Part shown: positions 1 through 4,130 of the stretch, piece by piece
Layout of the letters: each line of letters begins with the position of its first letter
Position numbering within the stretch: position 1 is the first letter of the stretch
NCBI GenBank assembly: GCA_002781805.1
Contig: PFFZ01000061.1
Span: forward strand, 1,094 to 6,123
Reading direction: 5' to 3'
From: Nitrosopumilales archaeon CG15_BIG_FIL_POST_REV_8_21_14_020_37_12
GTDB taxonomy: Archaea; Thermoproteota; Nitrososphaeria; Nitrososphaerales; Nitrosopumilaceae
DNA: 5,030 bases
Made by a program: the position numbers and the translations under genes
The notes under the pieces: generated by a model
Database searches by the model: none
The model's input: the letters and a program-made list of their open reading frames with translations, nothing else
What the model was told of the DNA's origin: nothing

Positions 1-404
1 TTTTCGTTGAGAAAGTTTTTTACAATACCTACTGCAGGATTAAACCGTTCGATATATCCGCATGTGAGAATTACTTTGTTTTTTTCTGCTAACTTGACTA
101 GTCTTTCACCATCTTCAGACTTGTATGTCAGTGGTTTTTCTACAAATACGTGTTTTTTAGATTCTATCATCTTTGTTGCAATGTCTGTGTGGGTTGATGT
201 CGGGGTTACTACAAACACTCCGTCAAACTCTTCATGTTCTAGTAATTCATCAATTGATGTATAGTGATTCACTGAATATTTTTCTCCATATTCTCTACTG
301 CGTTCTGCATCTGCATCGCAAACTGCAACTAAAACACCTAGTTGCGACAAAATACGTGTATGGTTCTTTCCCCATCCTCCTGTCCCGATCTGAACGATCT
401 TCAT
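1..404 (-). CDS. Gfo/Idh/MocA family NAD(P)-dependent oxidoreductase, N-terminal part (runs off the window)
   Basis: This is the first 134 residues of an oxidoreductase whose 3' end lies beyond base 1. The protein opens with a Rossmann fold: MKIVQIGTGGWGKNH carries the GxGxxG-type glycines G7, G9 and G12, and an acidic D30 at the end of strand beta-2 probably contacts the cofactor ribose. The family hallmark EKP follows at residues 89-91, and GYIERFNPAV (116-125) matches the start of the second domain. Family members oxidise or reduce sugars, inositols and related hydroxyl compounds using NAD(P); the substrate cannot be read from this half. The ATG (404-402) directly follows the TAG stop of the aminotransferase gene with no gap, so the two are very probably co-transcribed and translationally coupled. 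The catalytic C-terminal domain is not visible, so intactness is unknown. Confidence 0.9.
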   Translation of the reverse strand, partial: MKIVQIGTGGWGKNHTRILSQLGVLVAVCDADAERSREYGEKYSVNHYTSIDELLEHEEFDGVFVVTPTSTHTDIATKMIESKKHVFVEKPLTYKSEDGERLVKLAEKNKVILTCGYIERFNPAVGIVKNFLNE

Positions 405-1322
405 CTAATACACCGCTGTCAACCAGTACGAGTAATTGTCATTTTTGTTCATTACTATGTCTGTATATTCTCGCATCATTTTTTGGGTTATGTTTCCTGG
501 CTTTCCATTGCTGATTTTCTTCCCATCTATTGAAATTATGGGGGTTATCTCTGCTGCAGTACCTGTGAGAAATATCTCATCAGATATTGCTAATTCGCTG
601 CGAGCTATGTCTCTTTCTTCCACCTCGATTCCTAGATCTTTTCCAATTTTTATTATTGCATCACGCGTAATTCCTTCCAGGGCAGATGATGAAATTGGCG
701 GTGTAATTATCTTTGAATCCCTGACAATGAATATGTTTTCTCCTGGTGCCTCGCTTACATTCCCGTTATGATCTAAAAGTATTGCCTCGTCAAACCCATT
801 TCTTTTTGCCTCTTGTGTTGCTATGATTGAATTTAGGTAGTTTCCACCCATTTTTGCTTGAGGTGGGGTTGATTGATCAGAGAATTTTCTCCATGAAACT
901 ATTCCTGCAGTTATTCCATTTTTGTCAAATAGATCTCCAAATGGAAAGGTAAAGATTGCAAAATGTGTGGGAGATTTTTCTGTAACATGAAGGCTAATTC
1001 CATAATCTCCAACAAAATAAAATGGTCTAATGTAACATGATTTTTTTAAATTATTTTTCTTACAAATCCCAATTATTGCGTCGATTACTTGCTTGTCTGT
1101 AAAATTTAATGATATGTTATAAAACTGCCCGGAACGTCTGAATCTCTTTACATGCTCATCTAATCTAAACACAAAAAGATTTTTTCCATTCCAGTAAGCC
1201 CTTATCCCCTCAAAGATTGATGTTCCATAATGAATTGCATGTGTTGTGATTGGAATCTGCGCTTTTTCTGTTGGGATGTATTTTCCATCAAACCAAACAT
1301 ATTTTGAGAGAGGAAGTTTCAC
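405..1322 (-). CDS. ilvE: Branched-chain amino acid aminotransferase (class IV PLP enzyme)
   Basis: A 305-residue fold-type IV aminotransferase, close to the usual length of about 300-310 for IlvE. It would transfer the amino group between glutamate and the 2-oxo acids of leucine, isoleucine and valine, in the cytoplasm. Visible landmarks are HYGTSIFEGIRAY (31-43), R60 in the EHVKRF segment (PLP phosphate region), the probable Schiff-base lysine K157 in QAKMGGNYLNS, E191 and E195 in SEAPGENIF, and TGTAAEITPI (253-262), which helps bind the phosphate. The start is GTG (1322-1320): an in-frame TAA lies a few codons upstream and the next internal ATG falls after the catalytic lysine. The gene starts 28 bp after the nucleotidylyltransferase stop, across an A9 run, and its TAG touches the oxidoreductase ATG. 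D-amino acid transaminase and ADC lyase share the fold, but the length and the glycine-rich motifs favour IlvE. Confidence 0.93.
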   Translation of the reverse strand: MKLPLSKYVWFDGKYIPTEKAQIPITTHAIHYGTSIFEGIRAYWNGKNLFVFRLDEHVKRFRRSGQFYNISLNFTDKQVIDAIIGICKKNNLKKSCYIRPFYFVGDYGISLHVTEKSPTHFAIFTFPFGDLFDKNGITAGIVSWRKFSDQSTPPQAKMGGNYLNSIIATQEAKRNGFDEAILLDHNGNVSEAPGENIFIVRDSKIITPPISSSALEGITRDAIIKIGKDLGIEVEERDIARSELAISDEIFLTGTAAEITPIISIDGKKISNGKPGNITQKMMREYTDIVMNKNDNYSYWLTAVY

Positions 1323-1350
1323 AATTTTTTTTTATCGATTCGGTATTAAT

Positions 1351-1956
1351 CTATTTGGAAGACCATCCTTCCTTAGGGAATTTCATACCTGCAACTCTGG
1401 TTGTCATGTCCTCAGATTTTGCAAATTTTTTGACAATCTCCCATTCCTCTTCAATAATCTTAGATATGCTTTCAGGTACATCGCTCTTCCAATCTGTGTT
1501 GTTTCCAAGTGCTGCATCATACATCTTTTCTTTAACTGATGCTGCAGAAATTGCCTTTCTTTTTCCAATCTTTGGTTTTAATCTGTATATTTTCAGCATA
1601 ATTCCTTCTGCCTTGTCTCCTGTGTATGAAAAAAACTCGTCATTAACTCCTCTGAGAACTTGCTTTCTTAACTCCCATGACTTTGGAGACAGTAGAGGGG
1701 GAAAATATTTCTTGAATGGGGCAAAAAACGCATAGTCGTCTGTAATTGTGATGGCATCTGCAAAAACAGACTCTAGCATCTTTTTTCTTATCTCAAAACT
1801 AAATGGAAAACTCTTGCTGTTGATCTCTCTGTCTTTGGCCTTGAATACTACTGGCATAATCTTTACCGTATCTGCCTTCATTTGTAATTCCTTTATGATT
1901 TCAATATGGGCGTTTGTTACTGGATTTAGATGTGCAAGATAGAGTGCTGTGCTCAA
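1351..1956 (-). CDS. Nucleotidylyltransferase superfamily protein (cytidylyltransferase/NMN adenylyltransferase-like), substrate unknown
   Basis: A 201-residue protein of the HIGH/TxGH nucleotidylyltransferase superfamily, whose members join a nucleoside monophosphate to a phosphorylated acceptor, as in NAD, CoA or CDP-linked synthesis. After a short beta strand comes the signature HLNPVTNAH (9-17). T14 and H17 fill the T/HxGH positions, with alanine where glycine is usual. The second motif, normally ISSTxxR-like, appears as ISAASVKEKM (136-145). W157 and VPESISKIIEE (160-170) resemble the C-terminal helix region of NMN adenylyltransferases. The start is TTG (1956-1954), immediately preceded by an in-frame TAA; no later start would keep the signature motif. 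It is the first protein gene of a cluster with ilvE and the oxidoreductase. NMN adenylyltransferase, pantetheine-phosphate adenylyltransferase-like or cytidylyltransferase activity are all possible; family membership is surer than activity. Confidence 0.8.
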   Translation of the reverse strand: MSTALYLAHLNPVTNAHIEIIKELQMKADTVKIMPVVFKAKDREINSKSFPFSFEIRKKMLESVFADAITITDDYAFFAPFKKYFPPLLSPKSWELRKQVLRGVNDEFFSYTGDKAEGIMLKIYRLKPKIGKRKAISAASVKEKMYDAALGNNTDWKSDVPESISKIIEEEWEIVKKFAKSEDMTTRVAGMKFPKEGWSSK

Positions 1957-1976
1957 TTATGCTCTGTTAAATTCTG

Positions 1977-1984
1977 TCATATTT
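1977..1984 (-). promoter_or_regulatory. Possible TATA-like box for the nucleotidylyltransferase gene
   Basis: AAATATGA on the minus strand is centred about 25 bp upstream of the TTG start at 1956, which is the spacing expected for a leaderless archaeal mRNA. It includes the ATG of a 7-codon in-frame mini-ORF (1980 to the TAA at 1957). If the box is genuine, that ATG is promoter sequence and is not translated. The match is weak, and read-through from tRNA-Pro is an alternative source of transcription. Confidence 0.3.
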
Positions 1985-2001
1985 CAATGATTGAATCTTG
2001 G

Positions 2002-2075
2002 TGGGGACGATGGGACTTGAACCCATGATCTCCAGCACCCGAGACTGGCAGTATACCAAGCTAACCTACGTCCCC
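2002..2075 (-). tRNA. tRNA-Pro (anticodon CGG), CCA encoded in the genome
   Basis: The minus strand folds into a 74-nt cloverleaf. The acceptor stem GGGGACG pairs with CGTCCCC. The D arm has a short stem and a GG-containing loop. The anticodon stem is CCAGT/GCTGG with loop CTCGGGT, giving anticodon CGG followed by G37, as is usual for proline tRNAs. The variable loop is AGATC, and the T arm is ATGGG-TTCAAGT-CCCAT. The discriminator is A, and the next three bases on the minus strand (2001-1999) are CCA, so the 3' terminus is templated. No intron is present. It decodes CCG. No T-run follows the gene, so read-through towards the nucleotidylyltransferase gene is plausible. Confidence 0.95.
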
Positions 2076-2096
2076 GTAGGTAACTTTACACTGCTG

Positions 2097-2107
2097 ATTT
2101 TATTTCT
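2097..2107 (-). promoter_or_regulatory. TATA-like promoter box of tRNA-Pro
   Basis: The AT-rich minus-strand stretch GAAATAAAAT lies about 25-30 bp upstream of the mature tRNA-Pro 5' end (2075), where an archaeal TATA box would sit if transcription begins a few bases before the tRNA. It is just downstream of the T6 tract that follows the reductase stop codon, so terminator and promoter are packed into the same 43-bp spacer. Confidence 0.45.
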
Positions 2108-2109
2108 TT

Positions 2110-2115
2110 AAAAAA
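2110..2115 (-). terminator. T-tract terminator after the reductase gene
   Basis: A run of six T on the minus strand begins 4 bases after the TAG stop of the reductase gene (2121-2119). Archaeal RNA polymerase often terminates at such T-runs without a hairpin, and no stable stem is obvious here. One short run is modest evidence. Confidence 0.4.
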
Positions 2116-2118
2116 CTT

Positions 2119-2964
2119 CTATCCGTAAGATTCGTATTTGACTTCAAAGCTTCCGTCTTCACGTTTATCGTGTTCTGTGACAAAGCCTTTTGGTTTTAGG
2201 AAGTCCATTACCCCGTCAATTGTTCCTTGCCAGCCACAAACGTAAAAAATTGTGTTTTCTTTCGTTATTTTATCCCCGATCAATTCTTCTAGTGGTGACA
2301 TTCCGTTGTCTCTTGGTCTGAGAAATGTTTCGACTCTGCCTACCTGACCTGCCCATGATCTATTGAACCATTCTTGTGGTCTGCTTATTGCTGCTCTATA
2401 TCTAAAATTCCAAACATCTTTTCCTTTTGCAATGCTCTCATCTTCCAATCCCGTCAAAAGATCTTTGTAGCTTAATTCGTCAACATAACTTGCACCATGA
2501 AGTACGATGATCTCTCTCTTGTCCCCAATGTCATGTAAGTGTTGAGCAAAACTAACAAACGGTGCAAGACCAGTACCTCCACCAATGCAAACTATACGTC
2601 TAGTGTCTGGATCTCCGTTTGGCATTTCTTGATTTATCAAGAGTGCTCTGCCTGTTGGCTTTAACCATAAAATCTCGTCACCTTCTTTTAGATTGAATAT
2701 CTGTGTAGTCAATCTGCCCGGAAGTGGTTTTCTAACCCATCTAATTACAAGCTCGATGTATTTCCTGTTTTCAGGATGCGATGCAATTGAATATGCGCGT
2801 CTAACAATTTTTCCACCTTCTACTGGGTTTGGTAATCCTAATGTGATGAACTGACCAGCTTTGTATTCTGGTACAGGACCGTCTTTTGGAACTAGTCTGA
2901 TAATTACAAGATCTTCTTTTAACAACTGAACATATGTGACAGTTGCTTTGTTATCTACTACCAT
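2119..2964 (-). CDS. Ferredoxin-NADP reductase-like FAD/NAD(P)-binding oxidoreductase
   Basis: A 281-residue flavoprotein of the ferredoxin-NADP+ reductase family, expected to move electrons between NAD(P)H and ferredoxin or another carrier in the cytoplasm. The N-terminal FAD-binding barrel carries RRAYSIAS (55-62, the RxYS flavin motif) and PGRLTTQIF (82-90, which contacts the FAD pyrophosphate). The nucleotide domain has IGGGTGLAPF (127-136) and YVCGWQGTIDGV (241-252), the usual CG motif with C243. The C-terminus ends with a tyrosine-glycine pair. It is somewhat longer than bacterial Fpr proteins of about 250 residues; the extra length seems to lie around 180-225. There is no C-terminal cysteine cluster, so it is not a PyrK-type iron-sulfur subunit. 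The ATG start lies about 29 bp downstream of a TATA-like box, suggesting a nearly leaderless mRNA. It is transcribed alone. The physiological partner is not shown. Confidence 0.87.
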   Translation of the reverse strand: MVVDNKATVTYVQLLKEDLVIIRLVPKDGPVPEYKAGQFITLGLPNPVEGGKIVRRAYSIASHPENRKYIELVIRWVRKPLPGRLTTQIFNLKEGDEILWLKPTGRALLINQEMPNGDPDTRRIVCIGGGTGLAPFVSFAQHLHDIGDKREIIVLHGASYVDELSYKDLLTGLEDESIAKGKDVWNFRYRAAISRPQEWFNRSWAGQVGRVETFLRPRDNGMSPLEELIGDKITKENTIFYVCGWQGTIDGVMDFLKPKGFVTEHDKREDGSFEVKYESYG

Positions 2965-2989
2965 AACAATTCAACAATGAAAATTATGG

Positions 2990-2997
2990 TTAAATAT
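2990..2997 (-). promoter_or_regulatory. TATA-like box of the reductase gene
   Basis: ATATTTAA on the minus strand is centred about 29 bp upstream of the ATG at 2964, placing the predicted transcription start within about 3 bases of the start codon. That fits a leaderless or near-leaderless archaeal promoter. Confidence 0.5.
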
Positions 2998-3037
2998 CTT
3001 GTGCTACTTTTAACATTATATTTTCACTTTAACCGCT

Positions 3038-3067
3038 AAACGTTAATAACCAATTTGAAAAACGTTA
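3038..3067. repeat. Twofold AAACGTTA direct repeat in the divergent spacer
   Basis: The octamer AAACGTTA, with the palindromic core AACGTT, occurs at 3038-3045 and again at 3060-3067, 22 bp apart start to start, or about two helical turns. Within the same stretch AATAAC (3045-3050) and GTTATT (3064-3069) form an inverted pair. The repeats lie between the divergently transcribed reductase and tRNA-Ala genes, close to where the tRNA promoter should be. They could be paired protein-binding sites, but in AT-rich sequence chance cannot be excluded. Confidence 0.4.
3054..3062 (+). promoter_or_regulatory. Weak TATA-like box of tRNA-Ala
   Basis: TTTGAAAAA is centred about 30 bp upstream of the mature tRNA-Ala 5' end at 3090, so it is the best-placed AT-rich element for that promoter. 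It is a poor match to an archaeal TATA box and was chosen mainly by position. Confidence 0.25.
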
Positions 3068-3070
3068 TTC

Positions 3071-3086
3071 GATCAGTTTTCTGATT
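3071..3086. other. Small hairpin just upstream of tRNA-Ala
   Basis: ATCAG-TTTT-CTGAT forms a perfect 5-bp stem with a 4-base loop, extended by a G-T pair, ending 4 bases before the tRNA 5' end. On the minus strand the hairpin is followed 9 bases later by a T5 run (3062-3058). It could therefore act as a terminator for the HEAT gene transcript, which runs antisense through the tRNA gene. It may equally be part of the tRNA precursor leader, or chance. Confidence 0.35.
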
Positions 3087-3089
3087 ATT

Positions 3090-3163
3090 GGGCCGGTCGT
3101 CTAGTCTGGTAGGATAGGTGCATGGCATGCATCGGATCAAGGGTTCAAATCCCTTCCGGTCCA
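3090..3163 (+). tRNA. tRNA-Ala (anticodon GGC)
   Basis: A 74-nt cloverleaf. The acceptor stem GGGCCGG pairs with CCGGTCC and includes the G3-U70 wobble pair, the classic alanine identity element. The D arm is GTCT-AGTCTGGTA-GGAT. The anticodon stem is GGTGC/GCATC with loop ATGGCAT, giving anticodon GGC. The variable loop is GGATC, the T arm is AAGGG-TTCAAAT-CCCTT, and the discriminator is A. There is no intron, and unlike the tRNA-Pro gene the CCA is not encoded (the next bases are CTC). It reads GCC and GCU. Its last 19 bases overlap, on the other strand, the end of the HEAT-repeat gene. Confidence 0.95.
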
Positions 3164-3702
3164 CTCTTTCTTTTGATATTTACCAAGAGTCTCTCAAGTT
3201 CTGGATCTTTTTCTTTTGATATCTCTTTAATTCTATTTTCAGATATTTTATCGTCAATTAATATTGCAGCCTGCAATGCACTTTTCTTAACTTCTAGGTT
3301 TGAGTCTGTCAGGCAATCTTCTATCGCTTCTTTTGCTTGTTTTGCTTTCAAGTGACCAAGAGCTCCTAATGCACATGATCTTACCATTGAACTTTTATCG
3401 TTTGTCAATTTTATTATTTCAGGTATTGCATTACTGTCGTTTCTATTTGCCAACACAAGTGCCACATATCCTCTTACATACTTGCTCTCAGAGCTTAGAC
3501 TTTTTATCAGCAACTCTGAAATTTCATTTTCATTTAGAATCAAAGAGCTAAACGCTTCTCCTCTCACCTGAATATCATTGTCATCAAGTTTGGAAATTAT
3601 TTTTCTAATCATCTCTAAATCCCCTGTAAATGCAAGTGATTCTAAGGCATTGATTTTTTCTTGACTTGTTCCACTCTCTAATTTTTCAATGATGCTTTTC
3701 AC
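3145..3702 (-). CDS. HEAT-repeat protein
   Basis: A 185-residue all-helical protein built from about five HEAT-type repeats of 29-31 residues. The recurring hydrophobic-basic position appears in KINALES (I17), QVRGEAF (V46), YVRGYVA (V76), MVRSCAL (V107) and EVKKSAL (V138). Such repeats form a curved scaffold for protein binding; in archaea they also occur in PBS-lyase-like HEAT proteins, but no catalytic function can be assigned. No signal peptide or membrane segment is seen, so it is probably cytoplasmic. The start is GTG (3702-3700): an in-frame TAA lies six codons upstream, no ATG is available before residue 31, and a TATA-like box sits about 28 bp upstream. The 3' end is unusual: the TGA and the last five codons (GPEGI) lie within the opposite strand of tRNA-Ala, with the TGA complementary to TCA in the T loop. 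Confidence 0.85.
   Translation of the reverse strand: MKSIIEKLESGTSQEKINALESLAFTGDLEMIRKIISKLDDNDIQVRGEAFSSLILNENEISELLIKSLSSESKYVRGYVALVLANRNDSNAIPEIIKLTNDKSSMVRSCALGALGHLKAKQAKEAIEDCLTDSNLEVKKSALQAAILIDDKISENRIKEISKEKDPELERLLVNIKRKSGPEGI
3164..3174 (+). terminator. Pyrimidine/T-rich terminator of tRNA-Ala
   Basis: CTCTTTCTTTT begins immediately after the tRNA discriminator base on the plus strand. A T-rich run directly following a tRNA is the usual archaeal termination signal. The same bases encode residues near the C-terminus of the HEAT protein on the other strand. Confidence 0.45.
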
Positions 3703-3725
3703 TAGATAACAAACGCCTTATTCTG

Positions 3726-3735
3726 ATTAATAATA
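3726..3735 (-). promoter_or_regulatory. TATA-like box of the HEAT-repeat gene
   Basis: TATTATTAAT on the minus strand is centred about 28 bp upstream of the GTG start at 3702, so transcription would begin within a few bases of the start codon. This supports both the GTG choice and a leaderless mRNA. Confidence 0.45.
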
Positions 3736-3741
3736 GTTCAA

Positions 3742-3763
3742 TTTTTTTAGGATTTTTTTCCTA
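3742..3763. repeat. Two helically phased T7 tracts upstream of alba
   Basis: Two runs of seven T (3742-3748 and 3753-3759) start 11 bp apart, close to one helical turn, a pattern that tends to give intrinsically curved DNA. TAGGA (3748-3752) and TCCTA (3759-3763) also form an inverted repeat around the second run. The element lies between the divergent HEAT and Alba promoters, about 22 bp upstream of the Alba TATA box. A function is inferred only. Confidence 0.4.
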
Positions 3764-3784
3764 GATTCAAAAACCTCTTTTAGC

Positions 3785-3792
3785 TTTAAATT
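3785..3792 (+). promoter_or_regulatory. TATA box of the alba gene
   Basis: TTTAAATT is centred about 26-27 bp upstream of the Alba ATG (3815), close to the ideal spacing for a leaderless archaeal transcript. A second AT-rich run (CTTAAATA, 3796-3803) is too close to the ATG to be the box. Confidence 0.6.
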
Positions 3793-3814
3793 ATCCTTAA
3801 ATACCATTTACGTC

Positions 3815-4102
3815 ATGTCAACCGAAGCCAGAGACACCATATTCATTGGTAAGAAACCATTGATGGCATATGTTACATCAACGCTAATTCAATTGGCAAA
3901 CTTACCAGCCGTCAACATCAAAGCTAGAGGTCTCAGCATTGGTCGTGCTGTAGATGTAGCTCAAATCATTGCACGCAAAACAGAAAATGCAGGGTACTCT
4001 ATCGGAAATATTAGAATTGGCTCCGAGTCACTAGAGTCACAAGACGGTAGAACACGAAACGTTTCAACAATAGAAATTGAAGTAAAGAGAAACGCAGCAT
4101 AA
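3815..4102 (+). CDS. alba: DNA/RNA-binding chromatin protein Alba
   Basis: A 95-residue Alba protein, full length for the family (about 90-100). Alba dimers coat DNA and bind RNA, helping to compact the archaeal chromosome. The lysine pair K13-K14 in FIGKKPLMAYV matches the Sulfolobus Alba K16-K17 pair, where K16 contacts DNA and is the acetylation site. IKARGLSIGRAVDVAQIIARK (35-55) and IRIGSES followed by SQDGRTRNVSTIEIEVKR (67-91) cover the rest of the conserved alpha/beta fold. No extra domain or signal peptide is present. The ATG is supported by a well-spaced TATA box and probably gives a leaderless mRNA. It is transcribed alone on the plus strand, divergent from the HEAT gene, and ends 26 bp before the convergent lyase gene. 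Confidence 0.97.
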   Translation: MSTEARDTIFIGKKPLMAYVTSTLIQLANLPAVNIKARGLSIGRAVDVAQIIARKTENAGYSIGNIRIGSESLESQDGRTRNVSTIEIEVKRNAA

Positions 4103-4118
4103 CTGCACTTTACTTGAA

Positions 4119-4130
4119 ATTTTTTCTTTT
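4119..4130 (+). terminator. T-tract terminator of alba
   Basis: The plus-strand stretch ATTTTTTCTTTT lies 16-28 bases after the Alba TAA and is a typical archaeal poly-T termination signal. Its end overlaps the TAA stop of the convergent lyase gene (4131-4129). No equally clear T-run serves the lyase transcript in the 26-bp gap. Confidence 0.5.

Noticed and set aside
7..771. Plus-strand open frames at 7-264, 173-514, 342-533 and 436-771
   Set aside because: They lie opposite the Gfo/Idh and IlvE genes, and their translations show low-complexity Ser/Leu/Phe-rich sequence without family motifs, as expected for antisense shadows.
1246..1942. Plus-strand open frames at 1246-1539, 1250-1735 and 1748-1942
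   Set aside because: They are antisense to the nucleotidylyltransferase and the ilvE start. The hydrophobic stretches mirror the complementary strand, and no domain is recognisable.
1957..1980. Functional 7-residue leader peptide (MTEFNRA)
   Set aside because: It is too short to support, and its ATG may be promoter sequence. It is kept only as an alternative in the TTG-start finding.
2002..3163. Genomic island or integrative element bounded by tRNA-Pro and tRNA-Ala
   Set aside because: The tRNAs differ and lie on opposite strands, no copy of a tRNA 3' end is repeated elsewhere in the window, and there is no integrase; the gene between is metabolic.
3122..3355. Plus-strand frame starting inside tRNA-Ala (MACIGSRVQIPSG...)
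   Set aside because: Its first residues are the translated 3' half of the tRNA, a familiar false-positive pattern, and the rest is antisense to the HEAT gene.
3300..3551. Plus-strand Leu/Ser-rich frame resembling a membrane peptide
   Set aside because: It is antisense to the HEAT-repeat gene. The hydrophobicity comes from complementing the repeat codons, and there is no separate start context.
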